A DNA stretch of 64,000 bases from Adiantum capillus-veneris (GCA_014529385.2 CM043945.1:142454241-142518240); one strand, 5' to 3'; counted from the first letter of the stretch, positions 30,582-40,620 are shown. Made by a program: numbers and translations. Notes: generated by a model not told the origin, from the sequence alone.

Positions 30582-32416
30582 GATGTAAACTCTGAAGTTA
30601 TAGAGGATGATGATGAAGATGGAAACAATTCTCTTATAGCAAGTAATATCCAGCTAGCTGCAGGTGGTGATGTTATTGGTCGTTGCAGGGTATTGCCAGC
30701 TGATAGGTGTCCTTGCATACCTCTATGCAGGTTACTACCACATGCAAAAGTAAGAGGTATTTGAAAAGATGTAAGTTCACTTAAAATTGCATTTGCTACA
30801 GAGAACTATATGCCAGAGAAGGGAACGTTTGTTGTCTCCACTTGTCTTTGCAATGGGGAAGAAACCTTGGTAACAGATATTATTAAGGCTTCTTGGGATC
30901 GTACATGGTTGGAAGCAGATATGAAGTTTGAAAAGGAGGTATCCTTAAAAAGAGAGCTGAAATTTATGTCAAAGAAAATGTTTTATGTGTGGGAGGGGAA
31001 TCATGGGACAAAGGCTTGGATGGAAGTTATAACCGAACTTTTTAAAGAGGATAAATCAAGACATGTGAGAGTTATGTGCACTCTCGTAGATCCAAGGAAG
31101 GTTCCAGAGATAGCCCTTCTTGCTTCTTTGCAATTCATGAACATGTAAGTTACTTTTTTTTTGTAATTTTGATTGTGCATTGTTCTCTCAAAGGTTTAAT
31201 TAATAACTTATCATATCCTTCTTTATGAAATAGGCTAAATGAGCATGCAGTGATTAAACCATTGCTTCGAGATGTGCTAATTAACACCAACAACATATGT
31301 GGGAGTGATACAAAAGAGTATATTGAGTCTGTAAAAGAGGAGGAGAATAAGTTAGTCAAAGGTTGCAGAAGCAAAGAGTCATGGTTCCCATTTTCGAGAG
31401 GTTACTTGGCAAGGCGTTTGTTTCAGGTACTTAATTAAACTTTTTTTTTATAGATAGATTTAGTATATGAAATTATAACTTTTATTTGTAAGCTATGTAA
31501 ATGTTGAAAATAACAAAGAAGTTGCATCGGCAACGAAACAATTGAAAGAACTATGCTAGAAGAACAAAGGGAGGATACGTTACGAAAGGAGAAGTCAAAG
31601 ATTCATAAACGAATTTCGGATAGAATTGGCAAGGTGTGCTTATTTTCACAAAACAAGTAATTGAGTTTATTTTTCATTTTGAAAATTTAGGTATATATAA
31701 TTAAACTTCTTTCAGGTTTTACTTTGCATACATCCCAAACTAGGTGAGCAATGGAAAAAGACATTGTTTGATTTGCAATTTGAGGGTAAAGATTCATATG
31801 TGACATTGGAGAGACTTAGAATGCTTGCAACTTCTGATTTACAATCTGAAAAAAGAGTTAGAATTTTGAAACTATTAGAAGCTCCAAGAATTACAAGGGA
31901 GCAATACTTGATACCTACAAGAGAAGCTGATTTTAAAGGGTAAGTCAATTTATCATTTAGAAGTATTGGAAGACATTGGTATGTCTAAATACTAAATTCA
32001 TGTTTTTGCATGTTAATTTGTGACAGTTGGTTGGTGAGAGAAATATTTTTGGAAAGGGTTGAAAGCGTGGCCATGTACTTACTTGAATCTTCACTTGAAA
32101 GCATGGAGGAGCCACCGACAATGCCACTAGACCCTACTTTAAGAAAGTACTTTGATGGAGTGAAGTTGGAAGCCCGTAAGTATATGTTTCAAATGTTGAG
32201 AAGTAGAGATGCAAGAGGGGATCTCAAATCAGGAAAAAGTGGTAATGACACAAAGGAGAATAAGTCCATGGAACTTGAAAAAGCGGCACAACGTGTTGTT
32301 TTTAGGTAAATTGAATGCTCTTTGCTTTGATTGTTTTTGATGTCCATTGATGTGAATGTTTTTTTTTTAATATGTGTGTCTATTTTAGGTTTTTTAAACA
32401 CCTTGTTGTTTCAAAT
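30582..32416 (+). pseudogene. split host gene, remaining exons; possible ParB/sulfiredoxin-like fold protein
   Basis: Exons read from splice sites: 30582-31144 (one in-frame TGA at about 30762-30764), 31234-31426, about 31493-31633 (one frameshift), 31716-31939, 32027-32305, and 32389 to about 32416, with gtaagt-type donors and tttcag/tag acceptors; codons join in phase at 31144/31234. The first block has CPCIPLCRLLPHAKVRG and, later, KMFYVWEGNHGTKAWMEVI. The pairing of an I.L..L.P...R start with an x-GNHR-x-x-AW motif (here GNHG) resembles ParB-like/sulfiredoxin folds; this is a weak inference. Next come MCTLVDPRKVPEIALLASLQ and charged helical exons. The gene is cut at about 32416 by a retroelement block. 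The stop, the frameshift and two interruptions make it dead here. Confidence 0.6.
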
Positions 32417-33046
32417 ATAATTAATATAAGTGGAAAAACATATAAAGGGGTCAAAAGAAATCTCTCTCATTATGAGGCTACCATAAAAAGATAAATATTT
32501 TTGGTGTTCTAATTTTTTAGAAAAAAAAACAAAATAGATGTAGGAAGGGAAAAATCACAATAGTGAAAAAATATACACATAAATAAAACTAGTTTTTTTG
32601 GATTTTTGTTGGGGTGGAGTTACACCAAATATAAGAGAAGCTTACATGAAAATATTTCTATATGGAATAAAGAGTATGAAAAATGGTAAGAAAAAATTGT
32701 GGTAATGGTGAGGCAATGTACAGAGCATAAATAGCACACACCTAGGTAGAAATATTTAAATAAATACCAAAATAATTATGAAAAAATCTTTTATTTAGGC
32801 TTTATATACAAAGAAATATTTACATACGCATGGGCCATAATATAATTATATTTTTTATTTTTTTTGGCTCAACTAGCCCAATGACTAGCTAATTGAGGGT
32901 TTTTTAAGAAGATATGGGAAAAGTCCCATGACTCACGCACGCCTATGTACAGTGAAATTGTAGGGATAGCCACAGTGTTTGGGTGATTTTGGTAGGGTGA
33001 GGTAACTCACTGTGGCAATTACAAAGAGCCGAAAAAACGGCTATCA
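32417..33046 (-). repeat. Tat-family LTR fragment, duplicate of 42497-43126
   Basis: From atataattaatataagtgg to aacggctatca it matches the start of the Tat-2 5' LTR (minus sense) with only scattered differences. It abuts the split host gene on the left and a Tat-3-type coding fragment on the right, exactly as the LTR at 43126 abuts Tat-3. Confidence 0.9.
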
Positions 33047-34244
33047 ATGCCATAGGGGTAAAACGCGCTAGGCATGGTGAATCTTCCCAAAAGGAAGAAA
33101 AGATGAAGACTAAAGGGGAATCTAGCAAAAAGCCGTCCAAGTCACGATGTAAAATTGACATTGTAGATTTCTCTTTGGGTGAATGTTCTAAACCATATGA
33201 TTTGGTTCAAGATGTTTCTGTGCAGGGCCCAAAAATCACCTGGCCCCACTTACTCCACCTAGCACCTAGGGTGAGGAGACAATGGACAAAGATGGTTAGC
33301 ACGAGACGATCAAAGCCAAAGATAGCTGGGGATATCTCTGGGAGGAATCTAGATGACATACTAACAGTGATGGATGCTTACATCAAAGGTCAACACATCT
33401 ACAATATCTACATCGATGGTGGTGCACAAATATGCGTCATGAGTGAAAAAATGATGCACCGTTTGGGTTTAGAGGTGAGTCGGCCGGCACCATGGCGATC
33501 CAAAATGGCAAATAATTTAAAATTTCAATGTGTTGGTGTCATAAATGCAGTTAGGATAAAGGCATTCAACACTGAGGTAGAGGTGGACATCTTTGTCATG
33601 CCACACAAAGGGGAGGGCTATCCTATCATTCTAGGGAGGCCTTGGCTTATGGCTATAAGAGCTAAGCAGGACTGGGACACCCGCATAATCCAGATGAAGG
33701 ATGCAAAAGGGAGGCCAATACTTTACGACATGAAGAAAGGTCGGCAATGCGACATGGATCTAGAAACCTCTATGGATGAGTTTTCTAGTGGTGACTCTTC
33801 AACCACTTCAGAGGAGGAGTCAACAGTGAGTGAAGAAAGTGACAGTAGCATTGAGGTGATGGGGATCATTCTCAAGGACCCTAAGAAGATGGAGCAACCT
33901 GATGCCTCATCATCAAACCAAGGGGAGACACCAGGTATACAACCTATGGTAGAAGCAAGTAGCTACATCAAATGCTCTCTAGTGAGCTGCGTGGGAAGGA
34001 ACGTCAAGATTATATTTTGATGCTAAGTAATTTTACCACATTGTTCATTGATGAATATGATAAAATCACTGACATCACAGTAGTTCAACATCACATTAAG
34101 CTCAAGGAGGGAAGTAAACCTGTAGTGCAGAAGCTCAGGTGGCTAGGAGTAATTCAACAAGACGCCCTACTCAAAGAGGTGAGTAAATTGCTAGAATTCG
34201 GTTTTATCTATCCTATTGAAGACTCAGAGTGGGTTTCTCCAGTG
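33047..34244 (+). pseudogene. Tat-3-type gag/protease/RT-start fragment, duplicate of 43127-44325
   Basis: The ORF at 33103-34020 reads KIDIVDFSLGECSKPYDLVQ, the protease with YIDGGAQICVM and IILGRPWLMAIRA, and an acidic linker. A 1-base deletion near 33961 relative to the copy at 44041 shifts the frame; RT begins again at 33972-34244 (HHIKLKEGSKPVVQKLRW) and stops dead at SEWVSPV, where minus-strand Tat-2 sequence begins. In this copy the codon CGA at 33307 is kept where the other copy has the stop TGA (43387). It is a fragment and not functional. Confidence 0.9.
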
Positions 34245-36390
34245 CTTCAGAGTCCTTGATGAGATTTTTATTGTTTGGCCCCTCAGAATTTTGGCTAGAG
34301 TTACACTCATGCTTCATGTAACAATACTTACATGAGAAAGTGGCCTTTTGACAGATCTTTGGTAGATCCTTTGGTACAAGGCGACTCAAATAGGGTTTCA
34401 AGCGATACCCGTTTACTTTCCTTGAGTGCTCTTTACCATTCAAGTCCATAAGCTGATAGTAACTTGAATTGAAAGCCTTCTTGACTATGTATGGCCCTTG
34501 CCATCTTGTTTCAAATTTGGCATCAAAACGATTATCGAGTCGATTGTCATACCTTAGCACAAGATCTCCTTCATTGATGCCTTTGTCCTTCAGTTTCTTG
34601 TCAAGCTTCTCCTTTGTCTGTGTGGCTTTCCTCTTATAGCACTCGTATGCTGCTTCTCTTTTCCACTCAAGCTCAGCTAAGGTAAGAAGTCGATCCATCC
34701 ATGCTTCTTGATCATCTTGTGCTGATTTGCCATGAAGTCGCATTGTTGGAATGTTTAGCTCAATTGGCTGTAAAGCCTCTTGACCATAGACCAAGTGAAA
34801 TGGTGTGAACTCTGTGGCTTCCCTATATGTGGTTCGATACGCCCATAAGGCACCATCCAAGAAGTCATCCCACAACTTTGTCTTGTTTTTCACCATCTTT
34901 CTAATGATGCCTCCAATGACACCATTAGCTTTTTCTACCAAACCATTTGATTGGGGATAGTAGGGTGTACTGTGACGATGTAGAATGTGAAGTTCTTCAC
35001 AGAGTTCTGTGAGCAATCCCTTTCTAAACCCTGGACCATTATCAGAAACAATCTTCAAAGGTGTGCCAAATCTACAACAAATATGAGTGTAGACGAATTT
35101 GCTCACTGTTTTCTCATTTACCTTTGCCACACTCTGTGCTTCCACCCACCTAGTCATATAGTCTACAGCCACTAGAATGTAGAGTTTACCATTTTTTGTC
35201 CTAGGCAGAGGACCCATAGCATCAATGTCCCACTTTTCAAACGGTCCATTTGCAAGCACGATTTGCCTTGGACCATAAACCAATCTTCTATTCCCATTTA
35301 CCTGACAATTGTGACAACTTTTACACCAATGTTGGACATCCACATGCAGACTTGGCCAAACATACCCCGCAAGCAAAATCTTCTTCACAGTTAATTCTTG
35401 GGCAAAATGACCACCACTTGCTTCTTCATGCAAACCTTTTAGAATGGCTGGAATTTCCTCAATAGTTGGTACTCTTCTGCATACTTGATCGCTCCCTCTT
35501 TGATAGAGGGAGCCTTCTAGGAAGAGATATGCGCTTGACTTCTTCATGAGTCTCCTCTTTTGAGCCTTCATGAAGTCTTGTGGAAACTCGCCCTCCAAAA
35601 TGTAGCTAATAATGGGAGTCAATGACTCCAATCCCTGGTATCTCGGTTGCTTGACAGTTGCTGCCACCATGATGACCTGCACTTCTTTCTCAACACATGT
35701 AACTACTTGCTGTGTAAGTAAATCGGCATCTTCATTCTGTTTCCTAGGAATATGATATAGTTGCACTTCTTCAAATTGATTAAACAATCTACGAATGGCA
35801 TGAACTTTTGTCCGTAAGCTTTCATTCTTGCATGCCCAAATACCTAAAATCTGTTTAACAATGAGAAGTGCATCTCCCTTTACCATGAGGCGTTGTATCC
35901 CTTGGCCAATGCACATCTTCAAACCATGAATTAGTGTGTCGTATTCTGCTTCATTGTTGCTAGCTGAACTTGGTAGATTGAACTTCTCTTTCATGACCAC
36001 CTCTCCACTTGGGTTGAGGAACACTAGCCCACTCCCTGCTTTCCCTGTGGCTCGTCGAAAAGCTCCATCAAAGAACAAGGTAAAAGCATTGGGAATACTT
36101 TTTGGTGGTGGCAATGGTAGGGTCTTTACTTGAGGCACCTTAATTTCCTTCTCATGTACCCTATAAGTGAGAATCCCTGCCAATTGTGCACGCACACTAT
36201 CTTCTACCTTGAAAGAGTATTGAAACTCTTGCAACTCCATAATCCACTTTGAGATCCTAGTACTAAGATTCATTTGAGATGACACCCAAGGGAACAAATT
36301 CTCTGCGGTGAGGATTACAAAAGGTTTTGGGAGCAAGTAGGATCTAAACTTTCTCACCGCAAACATGAGAGAAAGCATCATGAGTTCTGC
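34213..36390 (-). CDS. Tat-2 second RNase H and integrase
   Basis: Read from just after a TAG at 36391-36393, in the same frame as RT; the first ATG is at 36381. It starts with the end of RNase H 1 (MFAVRKFRSYLLPKPFVILT), then the archaeal-type RNase H: FTLFFDGAFRR, SNNEAEYDTLIHGL, GDALLIVKQI and NEDADLLTQQ, which together supply the D-E-D-D residues. Integrase follows: zinc finger EEASGGHFAQE..CKSCHNCQ, core WDIDAMGPLPRTKNG, VSDNGPGFRKG and NGLVEKANGVIGG (D, D, E), and a C-terminal module GDLVLRYDNRLDNRFD, RWQGPYIVKKAFN. About the last 10 codons (34244-34213) lie in the neighbouring duplicated block, so the natural stop is lost. It acts in cDNA maturation and nuclear insertion. Confidence 0.9.
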   Translation of the reverse strand, partial: AELMMLSLMFAVRKFRSYLLPKPFVILTAENLFPWVSSQMNLSTRISKWIMELQEFQYSFKVEDSVRAQLAGILTYRVHEKEIKVPQVKTLPLPPPKSIPNAFTLFFDGAFRRATGKAGSGLVFLNPSGEVVMKEKFNLPSSASNNEAEYDTLIHGLKMCIGQGIQRLMVKGDALLIVKQILGIWACKNESLRTKVHAIRRLFNQFEEVQLYHIPRKQNEDADLLTQQVVTCVEKEVQVIMVAATVKQPRYQGLESLTPIISYILEGEFPQDFMKAQKRRLMKKSSAYLFLEGSLYQRGSDQVCRRVPTIEEIPAILKGLHEEASGGHFAQELTVKKILLAGYVWPSLHVDVQHWCKSCHNCQVNGNRRLVYGPRQIVLANGPFEKWDIDAMGPLPRTKNGKLYILVAVDYMTRWVEAQSVAKVNEKTVSKFVYTHICCRFGTPLKIVSDNGPGFRKGLLTELCEELHILHRHSTPYYPQSNGLVEKANGVIGGIIRKMVKNKTKLWDDFLDGALWAYRTTYREATEFTPFHLVYGQEALQPIELNIPTMRLHGKSAQDDQEAWMDRLLTLAELEWKREAAYECYKRKATQTKEKLDKKLKDKGINEGDLVLRYDNRLDNRFDAKFETRWQGPYIVKKAFNSSYYQLMDLNGKEHSRKVNGYRLKPYLSRLVPKDLPKICQKATFSCKYCYMKHECNSSQNSEGPNNKNLIKDSEALEKPTLSLQ

Positions 36391-37716
36391 CTATGTGTAG
36401 TCTCTCTCCAAAGCATTCATGACTTTACTAGCAAAGTAGATGGGTCGCATCCTTGTACTGTGGGGATCTTGTTGTAGCAACACGGCACCAATTGTTTCCC
36501 TTCCAACACTAGAGCTAACAAAGAATGTGTACTCCCAACAAGGAGGCATGAGTGTTGGTAGCTCTGAAAAAGTGACTTTAATGTTACAAAAATACTCTTC
36601 AAGCTCATCAGACCATGCAAATTCTACTTGTTGTGTCAACTTTTGCAAAGGATGAAGCAACTCCGACGCTAAGTGAATGAAGCGTGACATATACTTCACC
36701 TTCTGAATGAAAGAGATGACCTCCTTAAGACTCTTCGGTGATGGGAGCTCAATAAGAGCCTTTGCCTTTGAAGGATCCACCTCAATGCCTTTATAGGAAA
36801 CCTTGTGACCGAGCAAGATCACTTCATCCTCACCTATGTGGCACTTGTCGGGGTTGAGTTGACCTCCCATGTCGTAGAGCTTCTTTAAACCTTCTTCTAC
36901 CCTTTGTAGATGCAATGATTTTGAGCTATAAATGCAGAAATCATCAATGAACACCCTAATTGACTTTCCAAAGAATGCTTGAAACACCATGTTCATGAAA
37001 CGTTGGAATGTTGCAGGAGCATTTCTCAGACCAAATGGCATGACTCTAAAAGCATAACAACCCCAAGGAGTGATAAAGTTTGTTTTCAATTGATCTTCCA
37101 ATGCGATACCTATTTGAAAGTAGCCTGAGTAGCCATCACACACATTGTACTTCTCATGACCAGCTACCTCATTTAGTATCTCATCCTGAAATGGGAGGGG
37201 AAAGTGATCTCTTTTTGTTGCCTCATTGAGTGGACGGTAATCCACACACACCCTCCACTTTCCGTTTTTCTTAGGAGTGACAACAATGAGAGAGACCCAC
37301 TCTGAATTCTCCACTGGATAAATGAAACCTGCTGCTAGAAGCTTTCTTACCTCCTTGAGTAAAGCCTGCTCCTTGATGACTCCTAGCCTTCGTAGCTTCT
37401 GAGCCTTAGGTGTGGCCTCTGGCTTCAACTCAATTTTGTGTTGAACAGCATCTACTCCACGCACATCGGTGTAGTCTTTAGCAAAAATCCTAGGAAATTT
37501 CCTTAGCACACATTTGAACTCCTCTCTTTCATCCTTTGTAAGTGTTGTTGATAGAATACCTTCCAGCATCCCTTCATCTTGAACACCTTCGTTCTCTTGA
37601 GGACCTACCTCCTCCAAGCCTTGACAAGAGGTCTCTTGGTTGCTTGGCTTAAACCTTACCCCCATGACTTCAATGGAGGACTCCTCTTCAGTAATGCTGC
37701 CGCTACTTTCTTCTTC
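36391..37716 (-). pseudogene. Tat-2 reverse transcriptase and RNase H 1
   Basis: It lies between a TGA at 37717-37719 and a TAG at 36391-36393, in one frame with its neighbours. An acidic linker and spacer (FAKDYTDVRGVDAVQHKIEL) lead into RT: EWVSLIVVTPKKNGKWRVCV, DYRPLNEATKRDHFPLPFQD, DGYSGYFQI, FRVMPFGLRNAPATFQRFMN, RVFIDDFCIYS (catalytic F-I-D-D) and LLGHKVSYKGIEVDP. The RNase H 1 connection follows: RFIHLASELLHPLQKLT, YTFFVSSSVGRETIGAVLLQ, where the usual D-A-S is S-S-S, and RPIYFASKVMNALERDYT. Apart from the border stops the domain looks whole. The loss of the first RNase H Asp is normal where a second RNase H is present. Confidence 0.88.
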
Positions 37717-38883
37717 TCAAGTGTTTTCAGTCCAATCTTCTTCCATCTCACTTCGAGATGATTCTTCATGGAGCTCCTCTTGGCGTTGCTCCTTCATGTC
37801 AAAGACAACCTTCTTGTGATTGTCATTCCTGCAAATTAGCTTTCCACTCTCCCAATCCTGCAAAGCTCGCATTTTCATTAGCCATGGTCTTCCTAGGATA
37901 AATGGGTAACCACTTCCCTTGGTCGACATAACATAAAAATCCACTGCCTTCTTAATGCCAAAGGCCTCCACAAAAACATTTTTACAAATGCCTACGCACC
38001 TAGCCTTGCTATTGTTTGCCATTTTCACTTTGATTTCAGGTGTCTCATGGATGTGCATGCCTAGTCTTTGCATGAGCCCTTCTGTCATGATGCAAATTTG
38101 TGCACCCCCATCCACTAGACCTTTCCTAACCAATCTTCCTTTTATGTAACAATCTAGCACAGGTGTAATATCCTCGTTCATTTCAGCATGTGTAATTTTT
38201 ACAACAAGAAAACTCTCTTTTACCTTTCTCCTAGTGCTAACTGCCTTTGTTAAATCCCTCCTAACTTGTGGGCATAATGCAAGAAACTGAGGCCATGAGA
38301 TATCAGGACCCTTACCTTGCATGTCTTCCAACAGGTTGTATGGAGCCATACCATGTCCAAGAGGGAAGTCTTGGATATTGATACGACGTCGAGTCCTCTT
38401 AGCTTCCTTGGTCTCCTTTGCCTTCTTGCCTTGTCCATGGTCACTCTGTGATGGGACACCCCCTTTCTCTTTACCTTTTCCTCGGCCACGCTTAATGCCA
38501 TTGGCTTCCATGTCAAACTCATTTGAATTTGTCACCTCTACCACATGCACATTTGGATCTCGCAAAGGTGGAACTCCTTCTACCCCTTGTGGAGGTGGTC
38601 TTGGTCCATTTGGCCTTTGTAGAAGCCTTGGTTGTTGACCAGCTCCTTCTCCTGCATTCATCACTGGGTAATTCAAGTTAGGTCTCCCTGGCTCTCCACG
38701 GGGCCAAGGATAATTATACATCCCATGTCCAGACTCTCCGCAATTCCAACATTGCAAGACTCTCCTAGTTCGTGGCTCTCTCTCTTCTGACTTCTTTGAT
38801 TGTCCCTTTGGACCTACAGCTTGTGCAAGGTGAAGTGACAGGCTGCTTAAAGATTCATTTAACTTCTCAATCACTTCAGCCAT
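37717..38883 (-). pseudogene. Tat-2 gag knuckle and aspartic protease
   Basis: The segment starts EVIEKLNESLSSLSLHLAQA, then a knuckle CWNCGESGHGMYNYPWPRGE in which the fourth zinc ligand is Tyr. A basic linker (KRGRGKGKEKGG) leads to INIQDFPLGHGMAPYNLLED, ISWPQFLALCPQVRRDL, and the protease: YIKGRLVRKGLVDGGAQICI with D-G-G-A, KVKMANNSKARCVGICK and YPFILGRPWLMKMRALQDWE. It ends in an acidic linker at TGA 37717-37719, where Tat-1 has a Ser codon (DDTSEEE). It is in frame with RT, so this is one gag-pol frame cut by point mutations. Confidence 0.88.
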
Positions 38884-39486
38884 TACCTCAAGAAGCTCCC
38901 TAGATGTTGATGCTTGTGACTTACCTTTGGGTCTATGACCTTCTATTGGAACCTCTCCCCTTAAGCACTTGAGTTTCCTATACTTCTCAGCAGCCCTAGT
39001 TTCAGCTGCATCAAAAGTAGTAGGTGCACCCGCCTCAACTTTTACCTTAAGGTCAGGAAAGAGTCCGGCTATGAACCTCTCCTTCTTTAAAAATTATGCA
39101 CCATCACCAGGGTTAGCAACATTTCATATCCATAGAGCCCAAAGAAGTAGAAACTCTTGCTTGTACAAGTAGTAGTCATCTAAGTCTTTTTGCTTATGAG
39201 AAACAATGTCTTGCCATAGTTTTTGAGTGTTTTGGGGATCAAAGAAGTATCTCTTAAAACGATTCAAAACTTCTGTGTAATTCCCCTTAACTTCCTCAGG
39301 CAAAGAGTCAAACCAAGTACTAGCATCTTTCCTAAGGACCACCTCAAACATTTCTACACGTTCTTGATCGGTTACTATCCCCTTGATACGGCAAGACATC
39401 TTGAAATTTGCTAAAAATAATTCTGCATCCTCTCCAGGATCTCCAAAGAAAAGAGGATATCCAGACATTTGGCATTGGCTCTCCAT
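38884..39486 (-). pseudogene. Tat-2 gag capsid part
   Basis: ATG at 39486 opens MESQCQMSGYPLFFGDPGED and a gag capsid domain: FLANFKMSCRIKGI, DASTWFDSLPEEVKGNY, FFDPQNTQKLWQDI and KQEFLLLWALWI, then a stop at 39124-39126. Homology continues as NVANPGDGA-stop-FLKKER, FIAGLFPDLKVKVEAGAPTT and RAAEKYRKLKCLRGE up to the knuckle ORF. So two stops lie inside gag, with little frame loss. The same start and spacing as Tat-1 gag support the ATG. Confidence 0.85.
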
Positions 39487-39535
39487 TATTATGAAAGATT
39501 ACAACACGAGTTACAATAAGGGATACAATAGAGAT

Positions 39536-39994
39536 TTAGAACCACTCGCCTGCAAATGAAGAAGTAAGAAAATACCACTCTAGGTTTTCTTCTTCAGCTA
39601 TCCAAGCTTCAATGAGGTCTCGATTTGTTTGATCAAAACAAAAAGGTAGACTATTGATGAGCTCTAAGAAGGGTTGAAATTCTTCAAAGCTAAGGCGATA
39701 AACAGAAATCTCTAGAACTTCATTTTTTGGATCCAAAAGAGCAACCACGTCCCAAGTGATAAATTGCACTTGTTCTACAATTCCCAACGCACAAGCGGTT
39801 TGTATAAAAACTAGATCTTCATGCTCGTCGAAGGCCGTGAGAAAGTAGCAATTGACTAGGAGCTCCTTTCCTTCGAGTTCCACACAGTCGGAGTGAGGCA
39901 ACCTTCTCACAATTTCATAAAGAACATCCTCATCAAGTCCAATCAAGTTTGCAAGATTTAAAGACTCCACTTGTGCTACAAAATTCCTGGACAA
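39536..39994 (-). CDS. Tat-2 accessory ORF D, larger family (152 aa)
   Basis: An intact ORF 49 bases before the gag ATG. It reads MSRNFVAQVESLNLANLIGL, DEDVLYEIVRRLPHSDCVEL, then DLVFIQTACALGIVEQVQFI, VYRLSFEEFQPFLELINSLP and IEAWIAEEENLEW. It is paralogous to ORF C just upstream and to the ORF at 8661-9138 of Tat-1, which share FIQ.ACALG.V..V, RL.FE.F...L.LINSLPF.F and a late AW/AC..E. The first 50 residues have an F-box-like look (L..D.L.EI.RRLPH), without enough support for a call. It is probably soluble and acidic; no membrane segment was seen. Function unknown. Confidence 0.7.
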   Translation of the reverse strand: MSRNFVAQVESLNLANLIGLDEDVLYEIVRRLPHSDCVELEGKELLVNCYFLTAFDEHEDLVFIQTACALGIVEQVQFITWDVVALLDPKNEVLEISVYRLSFEEFQPFLELINSLPFCFDQTNRDLIEAWIAEEENLEWYFLTSSFAGEWF

Positions 39995-40040
39995 AAACTC
40001 CTTAGGATTATGGTTAAATCATTCAAAAGCATAAAGAGAT

Positions 40041-40586
40041 TTACAATGTCTCTATGAACAAAGTGTCATAGAAAGTAGAGAAGGATGAGAATTTATACAA
40101 ATTTGCAATCTTCTCTATGCTCTCTTTATTAAGACAAGCTCTGAATAGCTCCCTATCTCCTTTGTTGAAAGCGAAAGGAAGACTATTAATAAGACGCAAA
40201 TGAGGGAAAAATTCACCAAATGTGAGTCTATGAAGCATGAACTCTGGCCGCAAGTTTCCTGAAGAGTCTTCCTCAATGGTGAAATGCACTCGCCAAACGC
40301 CAAATTTCACTCTATTTACCAATCTTAGGGCACACACTAGTTGGATGAATGCGCGGTCTTCCGTAGTGCCCAACAACAAGAGGAAAATGGAATCCACGCG
40401 TAGGACCTTCCGTCTTAACTTCACCACCCTCTTGTTATGAGGGAGACGCTTTACTACTTGCTCCTGCAACTCAATTGGTAATAGAGCTAGATCTCTAAGG
40501 ATTGAACTTTCACTGCAAACACATTCCCAGTTAGAACAAATGATCGTTTTTTGTTTCTTGTAACAACTTGGACAAAGAAAAAACAA
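40041..40586 (-). CDS. Tat-2 accessory ORF C, larger family (181 aa)
   Basis: An intact ORF, 46 bases upstream of ORF D. The first 25 residues, MFFLCPSCYKKQKTIICSNW, hold two Cys pairs (CPSC and CSNWECVC), which could bind a metal. The family part follows: ALLPIELQEQVVKRLPHNKR, EDRAFIQLVCALRLVNRV, LHRLTFGEFFPHLRLINSLP and FNKGDRELFRACLNKESIE. The Cys-rich start is not present in ORF D. Two paralogues side by side point to a duplication inside the element. Function unknown. Confidence 0.7.
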   Translation of the reverse strand: MFFLCPSCYKKQKTIICSNWECVCSESSILRDLALLPIELQEQVVKRLPHNKRVVKLRRKVLRVDSIFLLLLGTTEDRAFIQLVCALRLVNRVKFGVWRVHFTIEEDSSGNLRPEFMLHRLTFGEFFPHLRLINSLPFAFNKGDRELFRACLNKESIEKIANLYKFSSFSTFYDTLFIETL

Positions 40587-40620
40587 ACATACACACTATT
40601 TTTCCAGGCTGCGCTTCATT

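Noticed and set aside
34987-38638. Plus-strand ORFs of 60-105 aa across Tat-2
   Set aside because: They are antisense to recognisable gag-pol domains on the minus strand.
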